In this document: piece after piece, positions 15,101-23,768 of the stretch
Position numbering within the stretch: position 1 is the first letter of the stretch
How the letters are laid out: the number at the start of each line of letters is the position of its first letter
The notes under the pieces: model-generated
Seen by the model: the letters and a program-made list of their open reading frames with translations, nothing else
Database searches by the model: none
Told to the model about the DNA's origin: nothing
Program-made: the position numbers and the translations under genes
NCBI GenBank assembly: GCA_037968855.1
Contig: JBBKWH010000060.1
Coordinates: 1-54,544, forward strand
Direction of reading: 5' to 3'
Source of the DNA: JBBKWH01 sp037968855
GTDB lineage: Bacteria; Pseudomonadota; Gammaproteobacteria; Pseudomonadales; Moraxellaceae
DNA: 54,544 nucleotides

Positions 15101-17008
15101 ATGAGCGAAACCAAGACGCCGACCTCTCAAATAGCGGCCTTAATCAGCCGTGGTAAAGAACAAGGCTACCTGACCTACGCCGAAGTCAACGACCATCTGC
15201 CGGATTCCATCACCGAAAGCGAACAGATCGAAGACATCATCCAGATGTTGAACGACGTCGGCATTCCGGTGCACGAACGCGCGCCAGAATCTGACGACAT
15301 GATGCTTGACGGCAATACCCGCCCAGAAGCTTCCGATGATGACGTTGCCACCGAAGAAGCCGCTGCCGTATTGGCCTCGGTCGAAAGCGAACCCGGCCGG
15401 ACTACCGATCCCGTCCGCATGTATATGCGCGAAATGGGCACGGTCGAACTGCTGACCCGCGAAGGCGAAATCAGCATTGCCAAGCGGATCGAAGATGGTA
15501 TTCGCGATATTCTAAATGCCATGGCGTATTGGCCAGGTGTGGTTGAAACGGTACTCAGCGAATACGACGAGACCCAACGCGGCGAACGTCGCCTGTCCGA
15601 CATCATGTCTGGCTATCTTGACCCCGACACTCCAGAGCCAGAAGTGCCTGAGGTATTGGAAGAAGAAGATGACAGTGATGAAGACGACGAACCTGTGGTT
15701 AGCACCAAGGGCAGTAAAGACAAAAGCAAAGACAAAGATGACGACGAGGAAGAGGAAGAGTCCAGCGACGACGACGACACCGAAACCGAATCTGGCCCAG
15801 ATCCAGAAATCGCCCGCGTCCGTTTTCAAGAACTGACTGATCGTCATCAAGACATGATCAACGCGGTTGAGGCACATGGCCGCAATAGCCAACAGGCGGT
15901 CGATGCGCTGCTCGACATGGCCAATGTGTTCATGATGTTCAAACTGACCCCGCGTCTATCTGAACAACTGGCCTCAATGGTGCGTAACACCATGGTCGAA
16001 GTCCGTTTAGCCGAGCGTGAAATCATGCGCTTTGCCATCAAACGTGGCCGTATGAATCGTGATCACTTCCGCAATCACTTCCCAGGTCAAGAATCACGTC
16101 TGGACTGGGTAGACGAACAAATTCGCCTTGACCCAACACTGGCTACCACGCTTCAGGCTGTCCGTGCAGATATCGTGACCCACCAACAACTGATTGCAGA
16201 TGTCGAAAATCGTCTGAGTCTTAAAGTTGTCGACATTAAAGACATCTCACGCCGTATCTCGATTGGTGAAGCCAAAGCACGCCGCGCCAAAAAAGAAATG
16301 GTCGAAGCCAACTTGCGTTTGGTGATCTCGATTGCCAAAAAATACACCAACCGTGGTTTGCAGTTCTTGGACTTGATCCAAGAAGGCAACATCGGCTTGA
16401 TGAAAGCCGTTGATAAATTTGAATATCGTCGCGGTTATAAGTTCTCGACCTATGCCACATGGTGGATTCGTCAGGCCATTACCCGCTCGATTGCCGACCA
16501 AGCGCGCACTATTCGTATTCCGGTACACATGATTGAGACGATCAACAAGATCAACCGTGTCTCACGTCAGTTGCTACAGGAAATGGGCCGCGAACCCACG
16601 CCAGAAGAACTGGGTGAACGGTTAGAGATGGACGAAACCAAAGTACGTAAAGTGCTGAAGATCGCCAAAGAACCGATTTCGATGGAAACCCCAATCGGCG
16701 ATGATGAAGATTCGCACTTGGGTGACTTCATTGAAGACGTCAACATCACCAGTCCGATTGAGGCCGCAACCTCTGAAGGCTTGCGTGAAGCGACCCGTGA
16801 TGTGTTGGCTAACTTGACCCCACGCGAAGCCAAGGTGCTCAAAATGCGCTTTGGTATCGATATGCCTACCGACCATACCCTTGAGGAAGTCGGTAAGCAG
16901 TTTGATGTGACGCGTGAGCGGATTCGTCAGATTGAGGCCAAGGCATTGCGCAAGCTGCGTCATCCATCGCGCTCAGAGCATCTGCGTTCGTTCTTAGAAA
17001 ACGATTGA
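15101..17008 (+). CDS. rpoD: RNA polymerase sigma-70 (primary sigma factor)
   Basis: 635 aa. Region 1.1 covers about 1-80 and region 1.2 contains DPVRMYMREMGTVELL. The non-conserved region holds a very acidic stretch (about 190-235) and then a helical part. Regions 2.1-2.4 include NLRLVISIAKKYTNRGLQFLD and YKFSTYATWWIRQAI, with regions 3 and 4.2 (TLEEVGKQFDVTRERIRQIE) intact. It directs most transcription. The acidic insert is at the length-variable site of group 1 sigma factors. Confidence 0.98.
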   Translation: MSETKTPTSQIAALISRGKEQGYLTYAEVNDHLPDSITESEQIEDIIQMLNDVGIPVHERAPESDDMMLDGNTRPEASDDDVATEEAAAVLASVESEPGRTTDPVRMYMREMGTVELLTREGEISIAKRIEDGIRDILNAMAYWPGVVETVLSEYDETQRGERRLSDIMSGYLDPDTPEPEVPEVLEEEDDSDEDDEPVVSTKGSKDKSKDKDDDEEEEESSDDDDTETESGPDPEIARVRFQELTDRHQDMINAVEAHGRNSQQAVDALLDMANVFMMFKLTPRLSEQLASMVRNTMVEVRLAEREIMRFAIKRGRMNRDHFRNHFPGQESRLDWVDEQIRLDPTLATTLQAVRADIVTHQQLIADVENRLSLKVVDIKDISRRISIGEAKARRAKKEMVEANLRLVISIAKKYTNRGLQFLDLIQEGNIGLMKAVDKFEYRRGYKFSTYATWWIRQAITRSIADQARTIRIPVHMIETINKINRVSRQLLQEMGREPTPEELGERLEMDETKVRKVLKIAKEPISMETPIGDDEDSHLGDFIEDVNITSPIEAATSEGLREATRDVLANLTPREAKVLKMRFGIDMPTDHTLEEVGKQFDVTRERIRQIEAKALRKLRHPSRSEHLRSFLEND

Positions 17009-17030
17009 TGGACACTTAGTCAGTGAATAA

Positions 17031-17061
17031 AAAACCGCTCATACATTTGGGCGGTTTTTTT
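17031..17061 (+). terminator. Terminator after rpoD
   Basis: AAAACCGC and GCGGTTTT arms around a 12-base loop, followed by T-rich sequence. Confidence 0.8.
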
Positions 17062-17583
17062 ATTGAGTCATCGTATCGTGCGCCATGCGCACCACAGCTT
17101 TATTGAGTCAAAAGAATCGTACAAAGAGCGCTTGTTGATGTGTGGCGCTTGAAACGCCTTGTTCAACCATTCAATAGGATCAATATGCTGTCATTTCTTA
17201 TGGACTCATGACAACAGCGTGATGCTTATTGTGGAGTAAAGCACAGCGTTTGACACAGCGACAATAGCGTTACTTTGTGGATAAGCTGTCGTGTGTGTAT
17301 CTATACATTTTTTTAACTAAATCAAGTCATTTTTTTGGTTTTGGGGGTGTGAGTAGGTTTGATTTGAATCCTAAGTCAAAGCATGTTAGCTTTTGTGTCC
17401 TGTGGGTTAGATTGATCGCCCTTAACACTTGGTATTAGCAGGATATACGGCAGAATGAGAATGGCTTATGCGTCAAAAACGCCGTATATCCTTAGTTAGC
17501 TATCAAAATCAAACCTCAGGCATCTTTACATTGCAGCTGTTTATATATACAGTGCGTGGGTTTCAATTAATGTGAGAAGGAAA
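17062..17583. other. Gene-free AT-rich leader of the cassette cluster
   Basis: About 520 bp with no convincing ORF and no integron integrase. It contains an 11-bp perfect inverted repeat (described separately) and the heptamer GTTAGCT twice (17385-17391 and 17495-17501), which matches the form of attC right core sites (GTTRRRY) in most positions. The first cassette probably starts at the second copy. Confidence 0.5.
17441..17501 (+). other. Hairpin plus GTTAGCT: degenerate attC or entry junction
   Basis: GGATATACGGC (17441-17451) and GCCGTATATCC (17481-17491) are a perfect 11-bp inverted repeat, followed 3 bases later by GTTAGCT. The right half resembles an attC, but no RYYYAAC is found at the matching position on the left. 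It may be a decayed attC or the remnant of the entry site. Confidence 0.35.
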
Positions 17584-17979
17584 ATGAGAGTCGTAAGTAT
17601 ATTTTTTATGGGGGTTGCTATGTTAGCTAGTTCGGTGGTTTCGAATGCTGAGGGAGTCGTGTCGGTAGAGTGGGCTCCATTTATAAAAAATGAAGGAGTT
17701 ACTGATAAACAATTAGTTGATGCTGCTGATATTGTTAATTCTGTATTTTTAGTAAAGCAGCTTGGATTTATTAAGCGAGAGCTAATCAAGAAAAGCGATA
17801 CTGAATATGCGGATATAATTCATTGGAATACAAAAATAGATGCAGTGGCGGCAGGTGAAAAGGTTTTCAATTGTGCTGAATGTAATGAGTATTTCAAATT
17901 AATGAATATGGATGCAAGTGCCAATGCGGGAGCTGGTTTTTCCCATTATGAAATATTGAAGAGGTGGAGCCAAGAGTGA
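17584..17979 (+). CDS. Cassette 1: exported protein, dimeric alpha-beta barrel-like
   Basis: 131 aa from the ATG at 17584 (AGAAGG just upstream; a GTG at 17572 is possible). Signal peptide ends near SNA. The mature part (VSVEWAPFIKNEGV, LVDAADIVN, QLGFIKRELI, YADIIHWNTKIDAV) resembles small ABM/EthD-like ferredoxin-fold proteins, here with two cysteines in FNCAECNEYF. The stop lies 3 bases before an attC, as in gene cassettes. More AT-rich than its chromosomal neighbours. Substrate unknown. Confidence 0.65.
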   Translation: MRVVSIFFMGVAMLASSVVSNAEGVVSVEWAPFIKNEGVTDKQLVDAADIVNSVFLVKQLGFIKRELIKKSDTEYADIIHWNTKIDAVAAGEKVFNCAECNEYFKLMNMDASANAGAGFSHYEILKRWSQE

Positions 17980-17982
17980 AAT

Positions 17983-18096
17983 AGCTAACAAAGCAATTAA
18001 ACGGATGGCCTTTAAGTTGTACTTTTGCCATTTCGCTACGCTCCATTTTATGGCAAAAGTGCAACTTAAAAACCACCGCTTATTGCGGCGTTACAT
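17983..18096 (+). repeat. attC site 1 (integron cassette recombination site)
   Basis: Left core AGCTAAC (17983) and right core GTTACAT (18090). Inner boxes GCAATTAAACGG and CCGCTTATTGC pair with extrahelical bases on one side, the hallmark of attC polarity. The centre folds into an 18-bp stem (AAGTTG..GCCAT with ATGGC..CAACTT). Total 114 bp. Confidence 0.85.
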
Positions 18097-18105
18097 GGCA
18101 GAAAT

Positions 18106-18561
18106 ATGCAGATAGAATCTTTATTTAATCGTGCTGATGAGCTTCATGATAAAGGCGAATTTATATCAGCATTCAGGCTATTTTCTGAAGCAGCAGAAAG
18201 TGGAGATACTGCTGCAATGCTAAGAATGGCCTCAATGTATACTTGCGGAGAAGGTGTTCAATGTGACTACACGAAGGCAGAACAACTAGAGCTGAATGCA
18301 ATAGAATCCGGAGATTTAACGGGGTTGGTAAACTTAGGGATTACTTATAGGTTTAAGGGTGATATACGTAATTCCAAAAAGTGGTTCCTCAAAGCAATTG
18401 AGGCTGGTGACGGTAGCGGCGCATTAGAATTGGCAAAGCTATACTTAGTGAGTGACAATGAAATTGAAACTACAAGAAATTACTTGGAGTTGGCAATTAA
18501 TAATCCAAACATGTGTGAAGCAGACATAGAAGAAGCAAAAGCCTTGTTAGCTGAGCTATGA
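18106..18561 (+). CDS. Cassette 2: Sel1/TPR-repeat protein
   Basis: 151 aa with no signal peptide. At least three Sel1-like helical repeats can be seen: AFRLFSEAAESGDTAAMLRMASMY, then ADY-type KAEQLELNAIESGDLTGLVNLG and KWFLKAIEAGDGSGALELAKLY. These form a protein-binding solenoid. The start is 16 bases after the attC1 crossover and the stop 10 bases before attC2, exactly the cassette layout. Partner unknown. Single Sel1 proteins in mobile regions are sometimes immunity or regulatory factors; that is only a possibility here. Confidence 0.75.
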   Translation: MQIESLFNRADELHDKGEFISAFRLFSEAAESGDTAAMLRMASMYTCGEGVQCDYTKAEQLELNAIESGDLTGLVNLGITYRFKGDIRNSKKWFLKAIEAGDGSGALELAKLYLVSDNEIETTRNYLELAINNPNMCEADIEEAKALLAEL

Positions 18562-18571
18562 ATGTCCCCGC

Positions 18572-18682
18572 ATGTAACAATACGTGCCAGTCGGACAGTT
18601 TGTTCTGTGGCTTTTTTTGTGCTGGCCGCTACGCTTGCACAAAACGCCACTCCACAAACTGCCGCTGCACTCTGCGTTAGGC
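18572..18682 (+). repeat. attC site 2
   Basis: Left core ATGTAAC (18572) and right core GTTAGGC (18676), the latter a perfect GTTRRRY. Inner boxes GTGCCAGTCGG and CCGCTGCAC pair with extra bases on the left. ACAGTTTGT pairs with ACAAACTG in the central arm, and GTGGC pairs with GCCAC. 111 bp. The clearest of the three sites. Confidence 0.9.
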
Positions 18683-18687
18683 ATATT

Positions 18688-19161
18688 ATGAAGCGAACAT
18701 TACTGTTTTTTGTAACCATATTAATGAGTATAAGCACTATGGCAGGCAATTTTTTCCCACAAGATTTCAAGGAATTTCCATTTAAAGAAGGAGACTTACT
18801 AGCTAGTCAAAAAGCTGATGGTAAATACGCAATCAATAAGGTTTTACGAGTAGACAACATCTGTTTGGAAGCTGGAGATTCTATTAGTATTCAAGGTCAG
18901 GTTTTTATTGCTCCAGAAAAAGACTGCTTATTGATTGTTAGCATGTCCTATGGTGAAGACGAATTCTCCACATTAGAGGCTTTAAAATCCGCTGCTCAAA
19001 AAGAAAAGTGGAATGTTAAAATGAGCCATATTCCGAATCGGGCTCCAGGTGCGGCACACGGGCAAGTTTACATTGGCCATAGCCCAGTTAAACAAGAAGA
19101 ATTGGTTGGTTATTATGAATGGAAATCGTTATTCAATGAAGGTAAGGCAGGTGTGTTTTAA
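18688..19161 (+). CDS. Cassette 3: exported protein, unknown
   Basis: 157 aa from the ATG at 18688, just after the attC2 crossover. The frame is open back to 18562, but that part is attC2 and is not coding. Signal peptide MKRTLLFFVTILMSISTMAG; the mature protein is soluble with two cysteines (DNICLEAG and EKDCLLIV) that could form a disulfide. I recognise no family. An attC follows 18 bases after the stop. Confidence 0.65.
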   Translation: MKRTLLFFVTILMSISTMAGNFFPQDFKEFPFKEGDLLASQKADGKYAINKVLRVDNICLEAGDSISIQGQVFIAPEKDCLLIVSMSYGEDEFSTLEALKSAAQKEKWNVKMSHIPNRAPGAAHGQVYIGHSPVKQEELVGYYEWKSLFNEGKAGVF

Positions 19162-19179
19162 AGTTTCGGTGTCCTAAAT

Positions 19180-19303
19180 GCCTAACTTGTGCATCAACTG
19201 CGACAAGTACCCAGCCAATTATTGTGTTATTTTTTATGGTTCTGAGGTAATCTCAGCTTTTAATTTTGTTGTGGGTACTTGCGCGTTATGCGAGTAGTTA
19301 GCT
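19180..19303 (+). repeat. attC site 3
   Basis: Left core GCCTAAC (19180, a perfect RYYYAAC) and right core GTTAGCT (19297). Inner boxes GCATCAACTGCG and CGCGTTATGC pair with extrahelical bases. The next arm CAAGTACCCA pairs with TGGGTACTTG. 124 bp. It ends the cluster. Confidence 0.85.
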
Positions 19304-19466
19304 AAAAACTTGTACAAGGCGCACCCCACTCGGCTTGTCGTAAACACTGCCTTACCAGCACGCAAACCACAACCCCAAACCCACAAAAAAACAGCCCCCA
19401 CAACTGCTGCCATTTCTCGTTTTACGTTACCATTGGCACATCGTATTTACGCCCATTTAGCCCACT
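19304..19466. other. Spacer between the cassette cluster and the lipB operon
   Basis: About 160 bp returning to the base composition of the chromosome. I see no gene, attC or clear promoter motif in it. Confidence 0.4.
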
Positions 19467-19763
19467 ATGACCGATAAAACCCCACCCCAACGCCCCGAAA
19501 TCCAAAACGAAGAACTCTGGGTCTTCCCGATGGACTACCCAATCAAACTGATTGGCCTAGCCGGAGATGATCTGCTGTTTGCGATCCGCGAAATTATCAT
19601 TCGCCATTTTCCAGATTTTGATCTGGCGACCTTGGTGATTCAACCATCTAGTGCTGGCAAATACCACGCCATTCGCGCCGTTCTGCCGTTTGATAACCGT
19701 GATCAAGTCAACGCCATCTACGCAGATTTGGCCGAGTGTCCGCATATCAAAACAGCACTGTAA
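19467..19763 (+). CDS. DUF493 (YbeD-like) protein
   Basis: 98 aa ferredoxin-fold protein of the YbeD/DUF493 family (FPMDYPIKLIGLAG near the start, YHAIRAVLPFDNRDQVNAIYADLA near the end). It is usually the gene before lipB and here is separated from it by 2 bases. Thought to be regulatory for lipoate metabolism; no enzyme activity is known. Confidence 0.88.
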   Translation: MTDKTPPQRPEIQNEELWVFPMDYPIKLIGLAGDDLLFAIREIIIRHFPDFDLATLVIQPSSAGKYHAIRAVLPFDNRDQVNAIYADLAECPHIKTAL

Positions 19764-19765
19764 GC

Positions 19766-20422
19766 ATGACCATGCACGCCCCATTGCAAGCCCAATCTAC
19801 GCTGATCATTCGTCAGCTAGATGGCTTGCAAGACTACGCGCAAACCTTTGCCCAAATGAAAGCCTTTACAGAGCAACGCAACGCCGACACACCGGATGAA
19901 TTGTGGATCTTGCAGCACCATAACGTGCTGACCCAAGGCCAAGCCGGTAAGCCTGAGCATATCTTGTGGCCTAGCGATGACTTGCCCGTGGTACAGACGG
20001 ACCGTGGCGGCCAAGTGACATGGCATGGTCAAGGCCAATTAGTGGCCTACTTGTTGTTTGATCTCAAACGTCTGGGTTGGAATGTACGCCAACTGGTCAG
20101 CAACACCGAAAACGCCATCATTGCACTGCTTGCACACTATGGCATTGATGCGGCAGCACGGCGTGATGCACCGGGCGTGTATGTAGGCGACTGCAAAATT
20201 GGCTCACTGGGCTTTAAGGTGCGCAAGAGTTGTAGCTATCACGGTCTATCGCTGAACATTGATTGTGCCTTAGATGGTTTTGCTCGGATTAATCCGTGTG
20301 GCTATCAAGGATTACAAATGATCCGTGTCTGTGATTTACTCGATCCTGCACCCACACATGCAGAGATTGCCGTGCATCTTGCCCAGATTATCAGGCAGCA
20401 GCACGGAATGATTCTTCATTAA
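19766..20422 (+). CDS. lipB: Octanoyltransferase (lipoate biosynthesis)
   Basis: Moves octanoyl from acyl carrier protein to the lipoyl domains of 2-oxo acid dehydrogenases and GcvH; LipA then adds sulfur. 218 aa. Substrate-site motifs RGGQVTWHGQGQLVAYLL, K144 within CKIGSLG, SYHGLSLN and the catalytic C178 in NPCGYQG are present. The ATG at 19766 follows DUF493 by 2 bases. lipA is not in the window. Confidence 0.95.
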   Translation: MTMHAPLQAQSTLIIRQLDGLQDYAQTFAQMKAFTEQRNADTPDELWILQHHNVLTQGQAGKPEHILWPSDDLPVVQTDRGGQVTWHGQGQLVAYLLFDLKRLGWNVRQLVSNTENAIIALLAHYGIDAAARRDAPGVYVGDCKIGSLGFKVRKSCSYHGLSLNIDCALDGFARINPCGYQGLQMIRVCDLLDPAPTHAEIAVHLAQIIRQQHGMILH

Positions 20423-20498
20423 AATCAATATCTCAGTGGATTAAGCTGACCATGCTAACAATCATGTCAAGATCCATGAGAATGACGACTTGCCAAAA

Positions 20499-20516
20499 CT
20501 AGAGTATTTACTCTAG
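20499..20516. promoter_or_regulatory. 18-bp palindrome before the SCP2-like/alcohol dehydrogenase operon
   Basis: CTAGAGTA and TACTCTAG are perfect 8-bp arms with a 2-bp spacer, 67 bp before the likely GTG start. The size and symmetry suit a dimeric regulator of TetR or GntR type. No T-run follows, so it is not a terminator. Confidence 0.55.
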
Positions 20517-20583
20517 ACTGCATTAAAGGGTGATCAACACTGCAATACAGACCCCATCCCACCGACTAAAGAAAGGGCATTTT

Positions 20584-21108
20584 GTGAAACCTGAGCAATT
20601 GCTACCTGTAGCCCAACGGGCCTATGTAGCGACCATGATGGATATTATTGGTCGCGGGCTGGTCTCTGCCAGCCAAGTCGATGACGAGATCCGTGCCGAA
20701 GTGGCCGGCTTTCCCACAGGCTTTATCTTCCAGATGATCGTTTTGCCTGCAGGCCCAAGCTTTGCAGCAAAAGTACAAGAAGACGGTACGCTTAAGCGTC
20801 TGGCCAACTTTACTGGTAAGCCAGATTTATCGATTAAGTTTAAGCACAACGCTTTGGCATTCTTGGTATTTTCTTTCCAAGAAGGTACCGCACGAGCATT
20901 TGCCAATGACCGAATGATCGCCGATGGCGAAGTCTGCTACGCCATTCGCTTGGTGCGTTGTTTGGACAAAATGGAAGCCTTGATTTTGCCCAAACCAATC
21001 GCTGCACTGGCGGTCAAACGCTATCCATTATTGCCGGTCAGTGAAAAAGTCGGCAAAGCCATGCGTATCTACCTCAAAGTCGCTCAAACATTTTTGGAAC
21101 GGAACTAA
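20584..21108 (+). CDS. SCP2-like sterol-carrier domain protein
   Basis: 174 aa from the GTG at 20584, which has AGAAAGGG upstream; an earlier GTG at 20530 is less likely. KPDLSIKFKHNALAFLVFSFQEGTARAFANDRMIADGE resembles an SCP2-like hydrophobic-ligand domain. It runs directly (3-base gap) into an iron alcohol dehydrogenase, which suggests a role with long-chain or lipid alcohols or aldehydes. That link is inferred from context. Confidence 0.7.
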   Translation: MKPEQLLPVAQRAYVATMMDIIGRGLVSASQVDDEIRAEVAGFPTGFIFQMIVLPAGPSFAAKVQEDGTLKRLANFTGKPDLSIKFKHNALAFLVFSFQEGTARAFANDRMIADGEVCYAIRLVRCLDKMEALILPKPIAALAVKRYPLLPVSEKVGKAMRIYLKVAQTFLERN

Positions 21109-21111
21109 ATC

Positions 21112-22299
21112 ATGTCCAAGTCGTATTACGAATTTTTCTGCCCAGTCAAAGTCATCGCTGGCAAAATGGCCCTCGAACATATTCCGTTTGAGCTGTCCAC
21201 TCTCGGTGCCAAGCGCCCAATGATCATCACTGACAAAGGTGTACGCAGCAACAACCTGCTCAGCTTTATAGAAGCTGCCTTTGAAGACACCGACTGCACC
21301 ATCGCCGCTATTTTTGATGATGTGCCACCAGATTCCAGCCTACAGACTGTACGCACTGCCGCACAGATGTATCGCGACAATAACTGCGATGCACTGATCG
21401 CTGTAGGCGGTGGCTCGGTGATTGACACCAGCAAAGGCGTCAACATTCTGGTTTCAGAAGGTGGCGACGATCTGGTTAAGTTCTCTGGCGCGCATAACTT
21501 AAGCCGTCCTTTAAAGCCATTTTATGTCGTGCCCACCACGGCAGGCACTGGCTCTGAAGTGACCATGGTTGCGGTGATCTCGGACACCGAAAAGAATGTT
21601 AAGTTGCCGTTTGCCTCTTATTTCTTGATGCCAAACGCCGCGATCCTTGATCCACGCATGACCTTAACCCTGCCACCACATATCACCGCCATGACGGCCA
21701 TGGATGCGATGACCCACGCGGTCGAAGCCTACACCTGTATGGCCGCCAATCCGATTTCGGATGCGTATGCCTTTGCAGCCGTCAAAAAAGTCAGCGAAAA
21801 CCTGTTTAAAGTCTTGGATAATCCAAAAGACGAAGATGGCCGCCTAGAATTGGCCCAAGCCTCGACTATGGCCGGTATTGCCTTCTCGAATGCGATGGTT
21901 GGTTTGGTGCATTCGCTCGGTCATGCCACAGGTGCTGTTGCGCACTTGCCACACGGCCTATGCATGAACCTGTATCTGCCCTACGTGCTGGAATACAACA
22001 AAGACGTCAATGGCGACAAAATCGCTGAATTGCTGTTGCCATTGGCCGGTGCCGACGTGTATGCCGCAACGCCAGCCGCACAACGCGCGCAAAAATCGAT
22101 TGATGTGATTCGCGCCATGCGTGATGAGTTGTTCACCCGTACCAAGCTGCCACGCACCCTGAAAGAAACCGGCAAGGTACAAGAATCGCAACTGCAAGAA
22201 ATTGCCGAAAAAGCACTGGATGATGGTTCGATCATCTACAACCCAAAAGAAGCGCGTTTAGACGACCTTCTGAGTGTGCTCAAAAAAGCCTTTGGCTAA
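21112..22299 (+). CDS. Iron-containing alcohol dehydrogenase
   Basis: 395 aa group III alcohol dehydrogenase, oxidising alcohols or reducing aldehydes with NAD(P). The dinucleotide site GGGSVIDTSK, PTTAGTGSE, and the metal ligands in MDAMTHAVEAY and HSLGHATGAVAHLPHG are all present. Cotranscribed with the SCP2-like gene and closed by a terminator. The substrate cannot be fixed from sequence. Confidence 0.93.
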   Translation: MSKSYYEFFCPVKVIAGKMALEHIPFELSTLGAKRPMIITDKGVRSNNLLSFIEAAFEDTDCTIAAIFDDVPPDSSLQTVRTAAQMYRDNNCDALIAVGGGSVIDTSKGVNILVSEGGDDLVKFSGAHNLSRPLKPFYVVPTTAGTGSEVTMVAVISDTEKNVKLPFASYFLMPNAAILDPRMTLTLPPHITAMTAMDAMTHAVEAYTCMAANPISDAYAFAAVKKVSENLFKVLDNPKDEDGRLELAQASTMAGIAFSNAMVGLVHSLGHATGAVAHLPHGLCMNLYLPYVLEYNKDVNGDKIAELLLPLAGADVYAATPAAQRAQKSIDVIRAMRDELFTRTKLPRTLKETGKVQESQLQEIAEKALDDGSIIYNPKEARLDDLLSVLKKAFG

Positions 22300-22329
22300 G
22301 TTGACCACCTGACGTTACACCCAAAAAGA

Positions 22330-22357
22330 AACAGCCCCTTCATTGGGGCTGTTTTTT
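22330..22357 (+). terminator. Terminator after the alcohol dehydrogenase
   Basis: AACAGCCCC and GGGGCTGTT arms with a six-base loop and a T-run. Confidence 0.85.
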
Positions 22358-22474
22358 GTTCAGGTGGTTGGGTATTTTTGGCTTGCATAGTCGGCACAAC
22401 GGATCTGTCATAGACAAGTTCTATCGCCTTCAGGCAATCTGCGGCGATGCTTAATCTCTGTGTACAGACTCACC

Positions 22475-23665
22475 ATGACCGAATCAAAGCTCCCCAAACT
22501 TGACTCTGAAAAAAAATCGTCAGATAACCCAGAATCAACACTGCCAGATAAAGACGATCCCAACGACGAAAAGTTTGAGGCGCTCAAAGAAAAACTGCGC
22601 TATAAGCAGGCAAAACGAGAAGCCTCGCGCAAGATCAACCACAAAGAAGTGCGCTTAAGCATTCAGGCCAACGCACTACCGTCTAAAACGTTTTACATCA
22701 TGAACAGCCTGTCGGCGGTCATTGCAGGCTATGGATTACTGGCCAATTCGCCTGCGGTGGTGATCGGTGCCATGCTAGTCGCCATGATGCTCGGGCCAAT
22801 TTCTGGCATTGCCTTGGCCATTATTGATTATCGGCTGTTATTGCTTCGCACCTCACTAGAAACATTAAGCGGTGGCGTTGCGGTGGTGATTGGCGTGGGT
22901 CTGGTATTGGGTTTGGTCCATTATGACCTACCAATGACCGCCGAAATTTTGGGCCGAACACAGCCCAATGTAATGGATCTCATGATCGCCTTAGCAGGGG
23001 GTGCCGCTGGTGCTTTTGCGTCAGTATCGCCGCGACTCTCGGTTGCGGTGGTCGGTGTTGCGGTCGCAACGGCATTGGTTCCACCATTGGTGGCCAGTGG
23101 TATTTTGTTGGCGCATGCCTCGTGGTCAGCAGCCTTTGGTGCATTGCTGCTCGCTTTTACCAACATGGTAGCGATTCAATTTACCTCGTCGCTGGTGCTG
23201 TGGATTGCAGGCTTTAGACGCTTAAGCGAAGAAGACCAAGAAAACACCCATTTGGCCTTTGTTAAACGTAACATGATCAGCTTACTGCTGTTATTTGGGC
23301 TAGGCATTTATCTGACGCTCAATTTGCTGGGCAATATAGGCCAACAGCGCTATGCCAATGATGTCGAGCAGGTTTTGGTTCAGTCGCTGCAACAAGGTGA
23401 CAATATTGTGGTCACCAATCAGTTAGTTGAACGACAAGATTATATGTTGGCTCGTGTGGTGTTACGTGGTGACCGTATTCCAAACCCAAAAGAAATCGCA
23501 GCCATTGAGCGTTATTTGCCACCAAGCCCTAAAGGACTGCAAACTCGATTACAGGTGCGCTTTGTGCCGGTATATATTCTGCAAGCACCTAACACAGACA
23601 AAGAAAAACTCACCAAATCAGAGGCCACGCTGCTATCGGCGCAAAGCACCGAAACATTGCCTTAA
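22475..23665 (+). CDS. DUF389 membrane protein
   Basis: 396 aa from the ATG at 22475. A charged N-terminus of about 75 residues is followed by six or so transmembrane helices (about 78-285) with VVIGAMLVAMMLGPISGIAL, AVATALVPPLVASGIL and AFTNMVAIQFTSSLVLW, which match DUF389/TIGR00341. A soluble C-terminal part follows. The family is widespread with unknown function; a transport role is suspected but not shown. Confidence 0.85.
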   Translation: MTESKLPKLDSEKKSSDNPESTLPDKDDPNDEKFEALKEKLRYKQAKREASRKINHKEVRLSIQANALPSKTFYIMNSLSAVIAGYGLLANSPAVVIGAMLVAMMLGPISGIALAIIDYRLLLLRTSLETLSGGVAVVIGVGLVLGLVHYDLPMTAEILGRTQPNVMDLMIALAGGAAGAFASVSPRLSVAVVGVAVATALVPPLVASGILLAHASWSAAFGALLLAFTNMVAIQFTSSLVLWIAGFRRLSEEDQENTHLAFVKRNMISLLLLFGLGIYLTLNLLGNIGQQRYANDVEQVLVQSLQQGDNIVVTNQLVERQDYMLARVVLRGDRIPNPKEIAAIERYLPPSPKGLQTRLQVRFVPVYILQAPNTDKEKLTKSEATLLSAQSTETLP

Positions 23666-23737
23666 TCGCAGTGGTTTGGTATCCGTTGTCTTGTTGCATC
23701 AGTTGTCTAATCGCATTTGATGGCGACAGGATAACGA

Positions 23738-23768
23738 GGCCGTTTAGCGATCCATTGAGCGAACGGCC
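23738..23768. terminator. Hairpin between convergent DUF389 and trmL
   Basis: GGCCGTT and AACGGCC arms, with further TAGCG/CGA pairing inside. There is no T-run on either strand, so terminator function is uncertain. It touches the trmL stop codon. Confidence 0.35.

Noticed and set aside
18562..18687. N-terminal extension of the cassette 3 gene (a 199-aa frame)
   Set aside because: The extra 42 codons lie wholly in or beside attC2; the ATG at 18688 after the crossover gives a clean signal peptide.
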